Position numbers and translations under genes: made by a program. Below, piece after piece: positions 24,942 through 32,217 of a stretch of DNA of 64,000 nt; position 1 is the stretch's first letter; each line of letters starts with the position of its first letter. This DNA comes from Ignavibacteriales bacterium (GTDB lineage: Bacteria > Bacteroidota > Ignavibacteria > Ignavibacteriales > Melioribacteraceae): assembly GCA_026390775.1 (NCBI GenBank), contig JAPLFF010000007.1, forward strand, positions 1,426,001 through 1,490,000. Direction: 5' to 3'. The notes beneath the pieces are model-generated. The model was not told the DNA's origin. It saw only the letters and a list, made by a program, of their open reading frames with translations, and searched no databases.

Positions 24942-25220
24942 ATGCACAAAAACTTATTAGATATCACTCGAATTAGATCTGATTCTAAATTCCGGTTATA
25001 CAAAGAACATGGTCTGATCAACGAATTGGTGCTTCGGAATCTGCAAATCAAATCAGAATACCTGGAGTTAAGAATGACTCACAACCAGATCGAATCAATT
25101 TTCCATCTCTCAGAAAAATATAATTTATGTTACGATTCCGTAAACACAATCCTATTCCGTAAACGACAAATCAAGCCGGTTTCTTTTCCCTCATCAATCA
25201 AGCCCCTAACAAGCCAGTAA
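24942..25220 (+). CDS. Hypothetical protein, possible helix-turn-helix
   Basis: 92 residues from ATG 24942 (the frame continues upstream to a TTG). Basic, with MTHNQIESIFHLSEKYNLCYDSVNTIL resembling a helix-turn-helix or recombinase-like helix pair. No ribosome site and no recognised family. It may belong to the phage-derived segment with the DUF6266-like gene 160 bases downstream. Confidence 0.35.
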   Translation: MHKNLLDITRIRSDSKFRLYKEHGLINELVLRNLQIKSEYLELRMTHNQIESIFHLSEKYNLCYDSVNTILFRKRQIKPVSFPSSIKPLTSQ

Positions 25221-25382
25221 CCAGCCACATCCAAGCCTGCACTGAGCTTGTCGAAGTGCCACATTAATTTTCTTTTACTTTCCCTTTATTACAGTGAACA
25301 CCACAACCAAAGATGCTAAGATTACCTCCGAGAAAAATTCTCAATTCTCAATTTGCAATTATCAATTAATCATGGAGGTATT

Positions 25383-26066
25383 ATGGCAATCGTAAATGGA
25401 AATGTCCTCGGTAACTTATCCGGAAAGCTTGGCAACCTTTCCGCGAGAACAGTTGATGGTCGAACAATTCTAGCAGCTCGTCCATCCAGTTTCAACGCTA
25501 GTCAAGAACCGGCAGTTTTGGAAGTTCGACAGAAATTCTCTGTCACTGCAAAGTTTGCAAGTGCAATTCTGGCTCTCGCTTCACTAGTTTCAATTTGGAA
25601 GAAAGTAAGAAATGTAGCCAGCTCAGTTTTCAATGAAGTCTTTCAGAGTAACTTTGCTTACTCTTCCACAGAGAAGCCGACAGAGCAAAACATTATTGTC
25701 CCGGAAGGGTTTCCTTTGCAGATCACAACTGCTGCAGTAGAAGCTGATAAAATTACAGCTTCACTTCCGGCGCTCAATACTGCATCTGTCTTCGGCGCTG
25801 ATGAAGTTAATCTTTCTGCAAATGCTTTAGTCTGTTATTATGACCCAACGAATGAGAATGATGATCCATTCAAGATCATCCCGCTATCAAAAGAAGTCGC
25901 TAATTTCAACTTCGCTCAGACTTACGATCTAGAAATGGATTTCAACGTTTTACAAAAAGCTACTGCGGCGAAGTATCAACACAGTATTCTCTATGTGTGT
26001 GTAGTAACGAAAACCGCTGAGGGTAAAGTAATCCAGAACTCCGGGACATTCACAAAACTTAGCTAA
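25383..26066 (+). CDS. DUF6266-like protein
   Basis: 227 residues from ATG 25383, which follows a clear GGAGG; upstream codons come from a degenerate ATTCTCAATTCTC repeat. The N-terminus GNVLGNLSGKLGNLSARTVDGR matches the start of DUF6266 proteins, which are common as several copies in Bacteroidota and Ignavibacteria, often in phage-like surroundings. The rest is beta-rich with regular Ala/Thr content. Function unknown; a structural or surface role in the phage-like segment is possible. Confidence 0.7.
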   Translation: MAIVNGNVLGNLSGKLGNLSARTVDGRTILAARPSSFNASQEPAVLEVRQKFSVTAKFASAILALASLVSIWKKVRNVASSVFNEVFQSNFAYSSTEKPTEQNIIVPEGFPLQITTAAVEADKITASLPALNTASVFGADEVNLSANALVCYYDPTNENDDPFKIIPLSKEVANFNFAQTYDLEMDFNVLQKATAAKYQHSILYVCVVTKTAEGKVIQNSGTFTKLS

Positions 26067-26115
26067 TCCTTAATTTTGGGCGGCTCACGTCGCCCATATC
26101 TATTCATTCAATATA

Positions 26116-26775
26116 TCATTTACTTTTTATAAATTTTATAGAAGTAACCGGATGAATTTCCCAGCATGTATATGACTTCATTCCTTTTTTACCCCTTGGA
26201 TTTCCTTTTAAATGAGATGCATCAAAAAATAATTGACCGGTTATTTCCACATACATTTTATGTTCCATTATATTACCTGCACCTGGTTCTTTTCCTTTTA
26301 AGAATTCCTCTTTAATAAAATCTCTCACAACTTTACATTTTTCACGCAACTTACTATCTGAAACAAATCGCGCATCCGGATTTGGAACTTCTACTATTAG
26401 ACAACTATCCTTCCATTCTGCTGTATTCCTAATCTGTACATGATAATCGCCATCCCTATGATATTTGGAATCATTTTCTAATGCTACCAAGTGCAAATAT
26501 CCTCTCGTAGTTACAATATCTCCTTCTTTCAAACCTTTCTGAACCGGGTTAGGAATTCTCTTAGCTCCATATTCTTTAGCTGAATAAGATTCAATTGGAT
26601 TGTTGAGTGCTAATAATTCAGTTAATGGAATTGTCATCTTAGTAGACTTTTTCGGAAGACTTGTTTTAATACTCCATCTCTCAACACCGGGATTTAATTC
26701 TGTGGTTTGCCCATTGCTGACGCTCAACGAAAAGAGGTAAATAAGTAAGATGAATGAGTAATTCATTCTTCTCAT
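26116..26775 (-). CDS. Secreted protein of unknown function, OB-fold-like
   Basis: 219 residues with a Sec signal (about 1-23, cleavage after SNGQ region). The mature part has EGDIVTTRGYLHLVALE, GDYHVQI, CLIVEVPNPD, the VEITGQLFFDASH strand and a terminal CWEIHPVTSIKF. I recall this conserved pattern from a family of hypothetical secreted proteins whose strands suggest an OB or nuclease-like fold. No activity known. It stands alone, convergent with the DUF6266-like gene. Confidence 0.6.
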   Translation of the reverse strand: MRRMNYSFILLIYLFSLSVSNGQTTELNPGVERWSIKTSLPKKSTKMTIPLTELLALNNPIESYSAKEYGAKRIPNPVQKGLKEGDIVTTRGYLHLVALENDSKYHRDGDYHVQIRNTAEWKDSCLIVEVPNPDARFVSDSKLREKCKVVRDFIKEEFLKGKEPGAGNIMEHKMYVEITGQLFFDASHLKGNPRGKKGMKSYTCWEIHPVTSIKFIKSK

Positions 26776-26883
26776 ATAAACTCCATTGTTAAATTAGGGT
26801 TGCAATTAACATAACTGAATTATCAATTAAAATAAATCAATAACATCATCATGAATCTTTTCCCGATGAAAAGAGAGACCTAT

Positions 26884-27291
26884 TTTCAGTTCGGTCAATA
26901 ATTTTTCATCAAAGACATTCAAAAATAAAAGCACTCATGCATACGAATTTCGAGTATTTCGATTTAATATTTCTATTGCTTTTTTACCAACAGCTTTTTA
27001 GATTTCATGTGGTACTTGTGTCTAATGTTCCCCCCACGTTAGATGCAAAAAAGCCGCCAATAGGCGGCTTTACTTTTTAAAATAATATTCCATTTCGCAA
27101 AATAATATTGTCTTTCGTTTCCTCTCTCCAAAAATATTTTGCTCACAAACCCTTTAACGCCATTTGTCTATACTCACTCACTGCGCTCATACTTCGCTGA
27201 TGTTCGTTCGCATAGTCCAAAAGGCTAAAATCTACTTTCAATTAAACTTTCAGTTCGGTCAATAATTTTTCATCAAGAGCATTCAAAAATA
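26884..27291. repeat. Degenerate direct repeats of 44 bp
   Basis: 26884-26927 and 27248-27291 are 44-bp direct repeats differing at three adjacent positions (TTTCAGTTCGGTCAATAATT start). Further fragments sharing AAAAATATTT and CTTTAACGC occur near 27130-27165 and 27285-27320. The 26776-27710 interval thus looks like a pile of decayed repeats without a recognisable gene. Confidence 0.6.
27047..27078. terminator. Bidirectional Rho-independent terminator
   Basis: AAAGCCGCC (27050-27058), loop AATA, GGCGGCTTT (27063-27071), followed on the plus strand by ACTTTTT and preceded by AAAAAA, giving a T run in the minus direction. The gene it serves is not obvious. Confidence 0.65.
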
Positions 27292-27477
27292 TTTCCCTCA
27301 TAAAACCTTAACGCAAATTATTCGTTTGTCTCTTGCTCACACTTTTTGAATCAAAAAGCTGTGCCAATTTCCAAACTCATAAATTGCTAAAAACAACAAC
27401 GATTCCTTTTCTTTCAGAACCTCAAAGCTTTGTTTCTCCAAATTGTTTGATTCACTCCGTTCATTCTAAGGCATCAT

Positions 27478-27681
27478 AATTTTGCCCGCTGGTAAACAAG
27501 CTTAGTGTTATTCGAATCTTAGTAACCAATCGAGGCAAGGGTATATGAAACTTACCCTCTAATTAATATCAATAAATTTTAATCAATCGGGTTTCGCCCT
27601 TGCCTTGAATTATCATCTTTTCTTACACCATCATGGTAACAAATCATTTTTTCGCAAGAGCGTGACTAAGCGGGCAAAATT
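27478..27681. other. Nested inverted-repeat element, possible structured RNA or MITE-like relic
   Basis: Perfect 13-bp terminal inverted repeats (27478-27490 AATTTTGCCCGCT and 27669-27681) close a ~204-bp segment. Inside, AGGCAAGGG (27533-27541) pairs with CCCTTGCCT (27597-27605), and small hairpins sit at 27539-27557 and near 27629-27640. No gene is encoded in it. The long closing stem with an inner stem resembles a rod-like noncoding RNA, or the ends of a non-autonomous transposon; both readings are open. Confidence 0.45.
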
Positions 27682-27710
27682 TGTTTTTTAACGTCGTAAA
27701 AGGTTAAGTC

Positions 27711-27899
27711 GTGGCATCGGTAATAGTTCACTACTCAAAAAGGCACAAAGGTTTTCTTGTTCGGTTAATTCAATTAAAAGAAAAATTCTTTGTAAATGTA
27801 TTTACTCCATCAGGCTCACTTCATTCACAATCATTCAAAACATATTCATCTGCAAATACTTTCTTAAATGCTTTTATCAAATCACTTAAAAAATCTTAA
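27711..27899 (+). CDS. Small basic hypothetical protein, 62 aa
   Basis: GTG start at 27711 preceded by AAAAGGT (about 8 bases). Sixty-two residues, basic and beta-rich (VIVHYSKRHKGFLVRLIQLKEKFFVNVF), ending in a short helix. No family recognised. A second small frame with a strong ribosome site starts 12 bases downstream, suggesting a two-gene unit. Confidence 0.45.
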   Translation: MASVIVHYSKRHKGFLVRLIQLKEKFFVNVFTPSGSLHSQSFKTYSSANTFLNAFIKSLKKS

Positions 27900-27911
27900 A
27901 GGAGTTTAGAA

Positions 27912-28019
27912 ATGTTATCAGAAGAACAAAAACAGCAATTGAGACAAAAGAAAAAAGAAAAGATAACCAAATTCGGAAGTTGCATAACTTCCGGTTCTTT
28001 CTCTTATTTGACTATTTAA
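27912..28019 (+). CDS. Leader-like 35-aa peptide
   Basis: ATG 27912 with a strong AAAGGAG site 8 bases upstream; 35 codons rich in Lys/Glu/Gln (EEQKQQLRQKKKEKI), then FGSCITSGSF. A perfect 8-bp hairpin lies inside the 3' third of the frame. Could be a small protein in its own right or a leader peptide. Confidence 0.4.
   Translation: MLSEEQKQQLRQKKKEKITKFGSCITSGSFSYLTI
27974..27993 (+). promoter_or_regulatory. Hairpin within the 35-aa frame
   Basis: CGGAAGTT (27974-27981), loop GCAT, AACTTCCG (27986-27993), followed by GGTTCTTTCTC. Stem is perfect; the T content after it is modest. Translation of the small frame would disrupt it, as in attenuators. The 28020-28225 stretch after it shows no gene. 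Confidence 0.35.
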
Positions 28020-28225
28020 CTATATTTAAAAGGTAAAAAGTTCGAAGCCGGTAAAAGAAATTTATTGTTCTAAAATATCAGAAAGGATTATTGGTACGGC
28101 AAACCAGAACTTTCCTGGAGATATTTTATAAAATATTGTTCGGAAAGAAGAAGAAAACTGGAAAGTCCCTACCCAGTCCCTACTTTAGGGCTAAAGATAA
28201 TCGGGATTTTTGGAAAGCCGGAAAA

Positions 28226-28254
28226 GAAAAAAGTCCGATTCTGATTTAGAATCG
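28226..28254 (-). terminator. Rho-independent terminator of the tRNA-Thr gene
   Basis: On the minus strand: CGATTCT (28254-28248), 5-base loop, AGAATCG (28242-28236), then GGACTTTTTT. It lies 12 bases after the tRNA 3' end. Confidence 0.75.
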
Positions 28255-28266
28255 AGCTTATTAAGA

Positions 28267-28338
28267 GCTGGCTATGGGACTCGAACCCGCGACCTGCTGA
28301 TTACAAATCAGCTGCTCTACCAACTGAGCTAAGCCAGC
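28267..28338 (-). tRNA. tRNA-Thr(TGT)
   Basis: 72 bases folding into a full cloverleaf. Acceptor stem GCTGGCT/AGCCAGC, D arm with AGTTGGTAGAGC, anticodon arm GCTGA-TTTGTAA-TCAGC giving anticodon TGT (reads ACA, threonine), and T arm with GGTTCGAGTCC. The CCA end is not encoded. A terminator follows. Its 3' end faces the accessory block at 9.7-27.7 kb, a common integration target position. Confidence 0.97.
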
Positions 28339-28435
28339 GTTTTTTCGTGGGCAAATCTAACATAAAATTCACATTCAGCGCAATTATTCCAACCGATTTA
28401 TTCTCACTTCTTAATCGGCATATTCCAAAAAACTC

Positions 28436-28443
28436 TATATTTG
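28436..28443 (+). promoter_or_regulatory. Possible -7 element (TAnnTTTG)
   Basis: TATATTTG, 22 bases before the ATG of the SpoU gene, matches the TAnnTTTG type of Bacteroidota -7 box. No clear -33 TTG at the usual distance, so weak. Confidence 0.3.
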
Positions 28444-28464
28444 AAATGGAAATAAAAGAAATTC

Positions 28465-29226
28465 ATGTTGACGAAAAATCAAATTAAATATTATTCATCA
28501 CTTCTGAACAAAAAATTTAGACATCAAGAGAAGAAATTTCTTGTTGAAGGAATTAAACTGATCTCAGAAGCATTGGACTCCGGTTACTCGTGCGAAATTA
28601 TTTTAGCTCTCAAAGAATCTGCCGCAGAAAATCAAAATCTCATAAAACAATTAAACAGAAAAAAGATCAACACAGAAATTGTAAAATCTACCGACTTTGA
28701 AAAATTATGCGACACAAAGAATCCTCAAGGTACTATAGGAGTATTTCATTTTAGACAGCAATTCTCCTCAGACTTTGAACACGAAAAACTAATTGTTGCA
28801 TTGGAAAACATTTCAGATCCGGGTAATGTTGGAACGATCATTCGCAACTGTGATTGGTTTGGTGTAAAAAATATTTTGTTAAATCTAGATTGTGCTGAAG
28901 TATATAACCCGAAAGTAATTCGTGCATCGGCAGGTTCGGTATTTCATCTGAATATTTTTGAAGAGAAAGATTTTTATAATGCGCTGAAGGAACAAAAGAA
29001 AAATGGATTTGTCGTCCTATGTGCTGATTTGACTGGAGAAAATCTTTATGATTATGCGTTTAACAAAAAGACAATTCTTGTGTTGGCTAATGAAGCAAAC
29101 GGACCGACAAATAATCTTTTAGAAATTTGCGATTCTAAAATTACAATCCCCAGAATAGGAAAAGCAGAATCGCTTAATGTTGCCAGCGCTTCTGCCGTTA
29201 TACTTTCCGCGTTAAGTAAGTTTTGA
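28465..29226 (+). CDS. SpoU/TrmH-family RNA 2'-O-methyltransferase
   Basis: 253 residues. An N-terminal substrate-binding domain (about 1-95, with KKFLVEGIKLISEAL) precedes the SPOUT knot domain with the three family motifs: NISDPGNVGTIIRNCDWFG, LANEANGPTN and IPRIGKAESLNVASASAVIL. The enzyme transfers a methyl group from SAM to a ribose 2'-OH of tRNA or 23S rRNA; which nucleotide is not decidable. It begins the right flank of core genes after the tRNA. Confidence 0.93.
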   Translation: MLTKNQIKYYSSLLNKKFRHQEKKFLVEGIKLISEALDSGYSCEIILALKESAAENQNLIKQLNRKKINTEIVKSTDFEKLCDTKNPQGTIGVFHFRQQFSSDFEHEKLIVALENISDPGNVGTIIRNCDWFGVKNILLNLDCAEVYNPKVIRASAGSVFHLNIFEEKDFYNALKEQKKNGFVVLCADLTGENLYDYAFNKKTILVLANEANGPTNNLLEICDSKITIPRIGKAESLNVASASAVILSALSKF

Positions 29227-29237
29227 ATTTTATTTCA

Positions 29238-32153
29238 CTACTTGAGAAAGATCATCTTTTTCGTTTCAACAAAATCTCCTGCTGAAATTCTATAAAAATA
29301 AACTCCTGAAGATAATTGAGAATTGAGAATTGAGAATTGCGAGGTATAATTTCCCGGCTGCTTAAATTCATTTACTAATGTTGCAACTTCTCTTCCAAGT
29401 AAATCATAAACTTTTAATGAAACATGTCCGGCAATAGAAATTTGGTAGCTGATGATAGTTGACGGATTAAACGGATTGGGATAATTTTGCGCAAGACTAA
29501 ATTCTTTTGGAATTGTTTGCCCATTTGTATTCTGAACATCGGTGATTACATCTAACTTCGGCACTTTCTTGGACGTGTAAAGACGATATTCTCCAGGTTG
29601 AAAATTTATTGGTGCATTAACATCAGTTACACTTAAGCTGTCTCCGGTAAAGAACTCGTACCACATTCCGGTGCCTTGAAATGCAGGTGTGATGTTCACG
29701 GGAATCACATCGAAGTTGCCGATAATTGTTACATTCATTGAAGAAGGACCCATTGTAAGATCATTTATGTGGATGCTCTTTGCAGATTGTGAAGCCGAAA
29801 TAGAAAATGATGTGCTGGAAAATACCGGATACGCTTTCTTTAATCGGATCAATCCGGCAAAGACATTGAACAAACTTTTTCTATCAGTGTTAGAAAAATA
29901 ATTCCATGCAAATGGTTTTTCTCCCAATCTACCATTTGTATTAATTGAAACATCGTATCCTAACTCACCGCCCATCCAGATCATTTTTGGACCGGGAACT
30001 GTAATAAAAAAAGTTGCAGCTAATTTTATTCTGTTGAGGGCTGTGACGAGATCTTTTACATTATAACTGCCGGAAGAATTTCCATAAAAAAGATTCTTGA
30101 ACATCAATCTTTCTTCATCGTGGCTTTCCATATATCCGTCAACGCCGGGCAAATTCCATCCTCTGTTTGAATAGGAAATCCAGGAAAAATCCCACGATGG
30201 ATTTGTTGCATAACCCATTGTTGCTTGATTGTAAGCAGAATTAAAATTTCCCCACAGCATCGCACCAAAATTTGCAAGTTCTTTTTCTTCATCATTATCT
30301 GCAAAATGTTCTAGTATCACATAAGCGTTTGGAGAAACATTCCAAATTTTGCTGGCAATTCTTTCTAAGATTGCAATTCTTGAAGGATCCCTGGTTGATC
30401 CGCAACTGTTATTAGTGTTGCTCGATGGTGTGTTTGTAAAACCTTTTGTAAAATCAAAACGAAAACCATCCATTTTGTACTCGGTCAGCCAGAATGATGT
30501 AACGCGGTCAACAAAATATTTTGTAGCAGAACTTTCGTGGTTGAAATCATTTCCCCAAAAATAACATTGGTGCGGTGCGACAGTATTGAACCATGGATTA
30601 TTTGCCGAAGGTCTGCTGTTTGCCGAATCCCAATACATCTGTGCCATAGAATTTGAATTGTACGCATGATTGAGCACGATATCCATTATCACTGCAATAC
30701 CGTTTTGATGACATGCATCTATAAATGTTTTTAGATCGGTTTTCGTTCCGTAATATTTATCCGGTGCAAAATATGTCATCGGATTATAACCCCAGCTATT
30801 ATTTCCTTCAAACTCAGATATCGGCATTAACTCAATTGCATTCACACCAAGTTTTCTGAAATAGCTCAGTGTATCAATTAATGTTTTATAAGAATGTGTG
30901 CTTACAAAATCGCGTATCAGCAATTCATAAATAACTAACTTTTCTTTTGAAGGACGATTGAAGGATGGAACTTGCCAGCTGTAACTTGGTTGCCCTGTTT
31001 GAAGAATGCCAACGACATTATCAGTTTTATTTAATGGATATGATTTTAAATTCGGATAAACACCTGATGCAATAACTCCACTGTCATTTGAAGGATCAAG
31101 AATTTTATCTGTGTAAGGATCATAGATGCGCAAACTGCCGTCAATTAAAAATTGGTAAGCATATTCCTGTCCTGATGTTAGATTCGAAATAGTAGTCCAC
31201 CAAATCACGCTATCAGGTTTAGCGGAATTAGGTATAAATTTATTCATAAAATAAGTTGTGTCAACTTTCCAATCGCTGTTTCCGAATTCACCTATCACAT
31301 AAACGAAACTTTTCTGTGGTGCATAAAGTGCAAGTGTAACTTTAGTTGGATCACTTCCATAATTTATTCCCTGAATTGTTCCTTGAGGAGGTGCAAGATT
31401 TTTTATTGTCGGATTTCTCATTATCACAAACTTTGATGAGTCTTTCACGTTGGCAGTATCAGAAGCAATAATTTTTATTTCGTTCTTAGATGTCAGATTT
31501 TCATTTGCAACGAATGAATAGTTTAAGGAATTGGATAAGCTTTGTGCCTTCTGAATATTGTTAATAAATAATGTTATTGATTTTGTTTTCGTTCCGAGTT
31601 CTGAAGTTGAAACCGAGATCGAAACAGTTCCGCCTGGCAAAACAAAAACCGGTGAGCGAGATGGATCACCGAAACTTGTGTTTACTATTGGAGAATTGAG
31701 CACAACAGAAATTCCGGGCGAATAAAGAGGAACAAATATATCTTCGGTTTGTTTGGTACCGTCTGAACTTCTTAGAACGAAGCAGAGCTCAGTAATTTTA
31801 ATATTAGAGTTATTTTGATCAGCTATAGATAAATAATAAGCTCTCGGATTACTAATAACAATTTTATAATGATTATAACTATCATATGTTAGTTGTGGTT
31901 GTACACCATTATCTCCCCAATTTCCTTTTACTTTTTGCCAACGTTGGGGAGCGCCATTATTTGTTACAATTGTAACGCCAGTATGTGCATAAACGTTACC
32001 GATATAACCGGCAATTCTGGTTGCATTTGTAATATCAAATAAAATTGTAATCTGATCGGTTTGAGTTGGGTAAGTAGGTGTAGTTACAAAGGTCGTTTGT
32101 GCGAAAACAGATGCAGAAAAGAATGTTAACAAAGCTATCAGTTTAATTTTCAT
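29238..32153 (-). CDS. Secreted alpha-amylase family (GH13) enzyme with T9SS sorting domain
   Basis: 971 residues from ATG 32153 (Sec signal MKIKLIALLTFFSASVFAQ); a TTG lies six codons upstream. Beta-rich N-terminal domains (about 20-260), a CBM48-like starch-binding module (about 265-380) and a GH13 barrel: DIVLNHAY (region I), GFRFDFTKGF with the nucleophile Asp (II), VILEHFAD with the acid/base Glu (III) and MESHDEERL with the stabilising Asp (IV). The C-terminal ~80 residues are a type IX sorting domain (AQNYPNPFNPSTIISYQI, KVYDLLGREVATLV, SSGVYFYRI). It hydrolyses alpha-glucans at the cell surface or outside. A degenerate ATTCTCAATTCTC repeat encodes SQFSILNSQL inside the sorting domain. 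Confidence 0.93.
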   Translation of the reverse strand: MKIKLIALLTFFSASVFAQTTFVTTPTYPTQTDQITILFDITNATRIAGYIGNVYAHTGVTIVTNNGAPQRWQKVKGNWGDNGVQPQLTYDSYNHYKIVISNPRAYYLSIADQNNSNIKITELCFVLRSSDGTKQTEDIFVPLYSPGISVVLNSPIVNTSFGDPSRSPVFVLPGGTVSISVSTSELGTKTKSITLFINNIQKAQSLSNSLNYSFVANENLTSKNEIKIIASDTANVKDSSKFVIMRNPTIKNLAPPQGTIQGINYGSDPTKVTLALYAPQKSFVYVIGEFGNSDWKVDTTYFMNKFIPNSAKPDSVIWWTTISNLTSGQEYAYQFLIDGSLRIYDPYTDKILDPSNDSGVIASGVYPNLKSYPLNKTDNVVGILQTGQPSYSWQVPSFNRPSKEKLVIYELLIRDFVSTHSYKTLIDTLSYFRKLGVNAIELMPISEFEGNNSWGYNPMTYFAPDKYYGTKTDLKTFIDACHQNGIAVIMDIVLNHAYNSNSMAQMYWDSANSRPSANNPWFNTVAPHQCYFWGNDFNHESSATKYFVDRVTSFWLTEYKMDGFRFDFTKGFTNTPSSNTNNSCGSTRDPSRIAILERIASKIWNVSPNAYVILEHFADNDEEKELANFGAMLWGNFNSAYNQATMGYATNPSWDFSWISYSNRGWNLPGVDGYMESHDEERLMFKNLFYGNSSGSYNVKDLVTALNRIKLAATFFITVPGPKMIWMGGELGYDVSINTNGRLGEKPFAWNYFSNTDRKSLFNVFAGLIRLKKAYPVFSSTSFSISASQSAKSIHINDLTMGPSSMNVTIIGNFDVIPVNITPAFQGTGMWYEFFTGDSLSVTDVNAPINFQPGEYRLYTSKKVPKLDVITDVQNTNGQTIPKEFSLAQNYPNPFNPSTIISYQISIAGHVSLKVYDLLGREVATLVNEFKQPGNYTSQFSILNSQLSSGVYFYRISAGDFVETKKMIFLK

Positions 32154-32217
32154 AATAAGTTCGGTCTTCAATTATATTTTCAAAAATTGATGTGTCAATT
32201 TAGGTATGGCAGTGGTG

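Noticed and set aside
26776-27710. CRISPR array
   Set aside because: The repeats are only two 44-bp copies, unevenly spaced, without regular spacers or Cas genes.
32154-32171. Amylase start at TTG 32171
   Set aside because: TTG with no ribosome site; the ATG six codons downstream starts the signal peptide directly.
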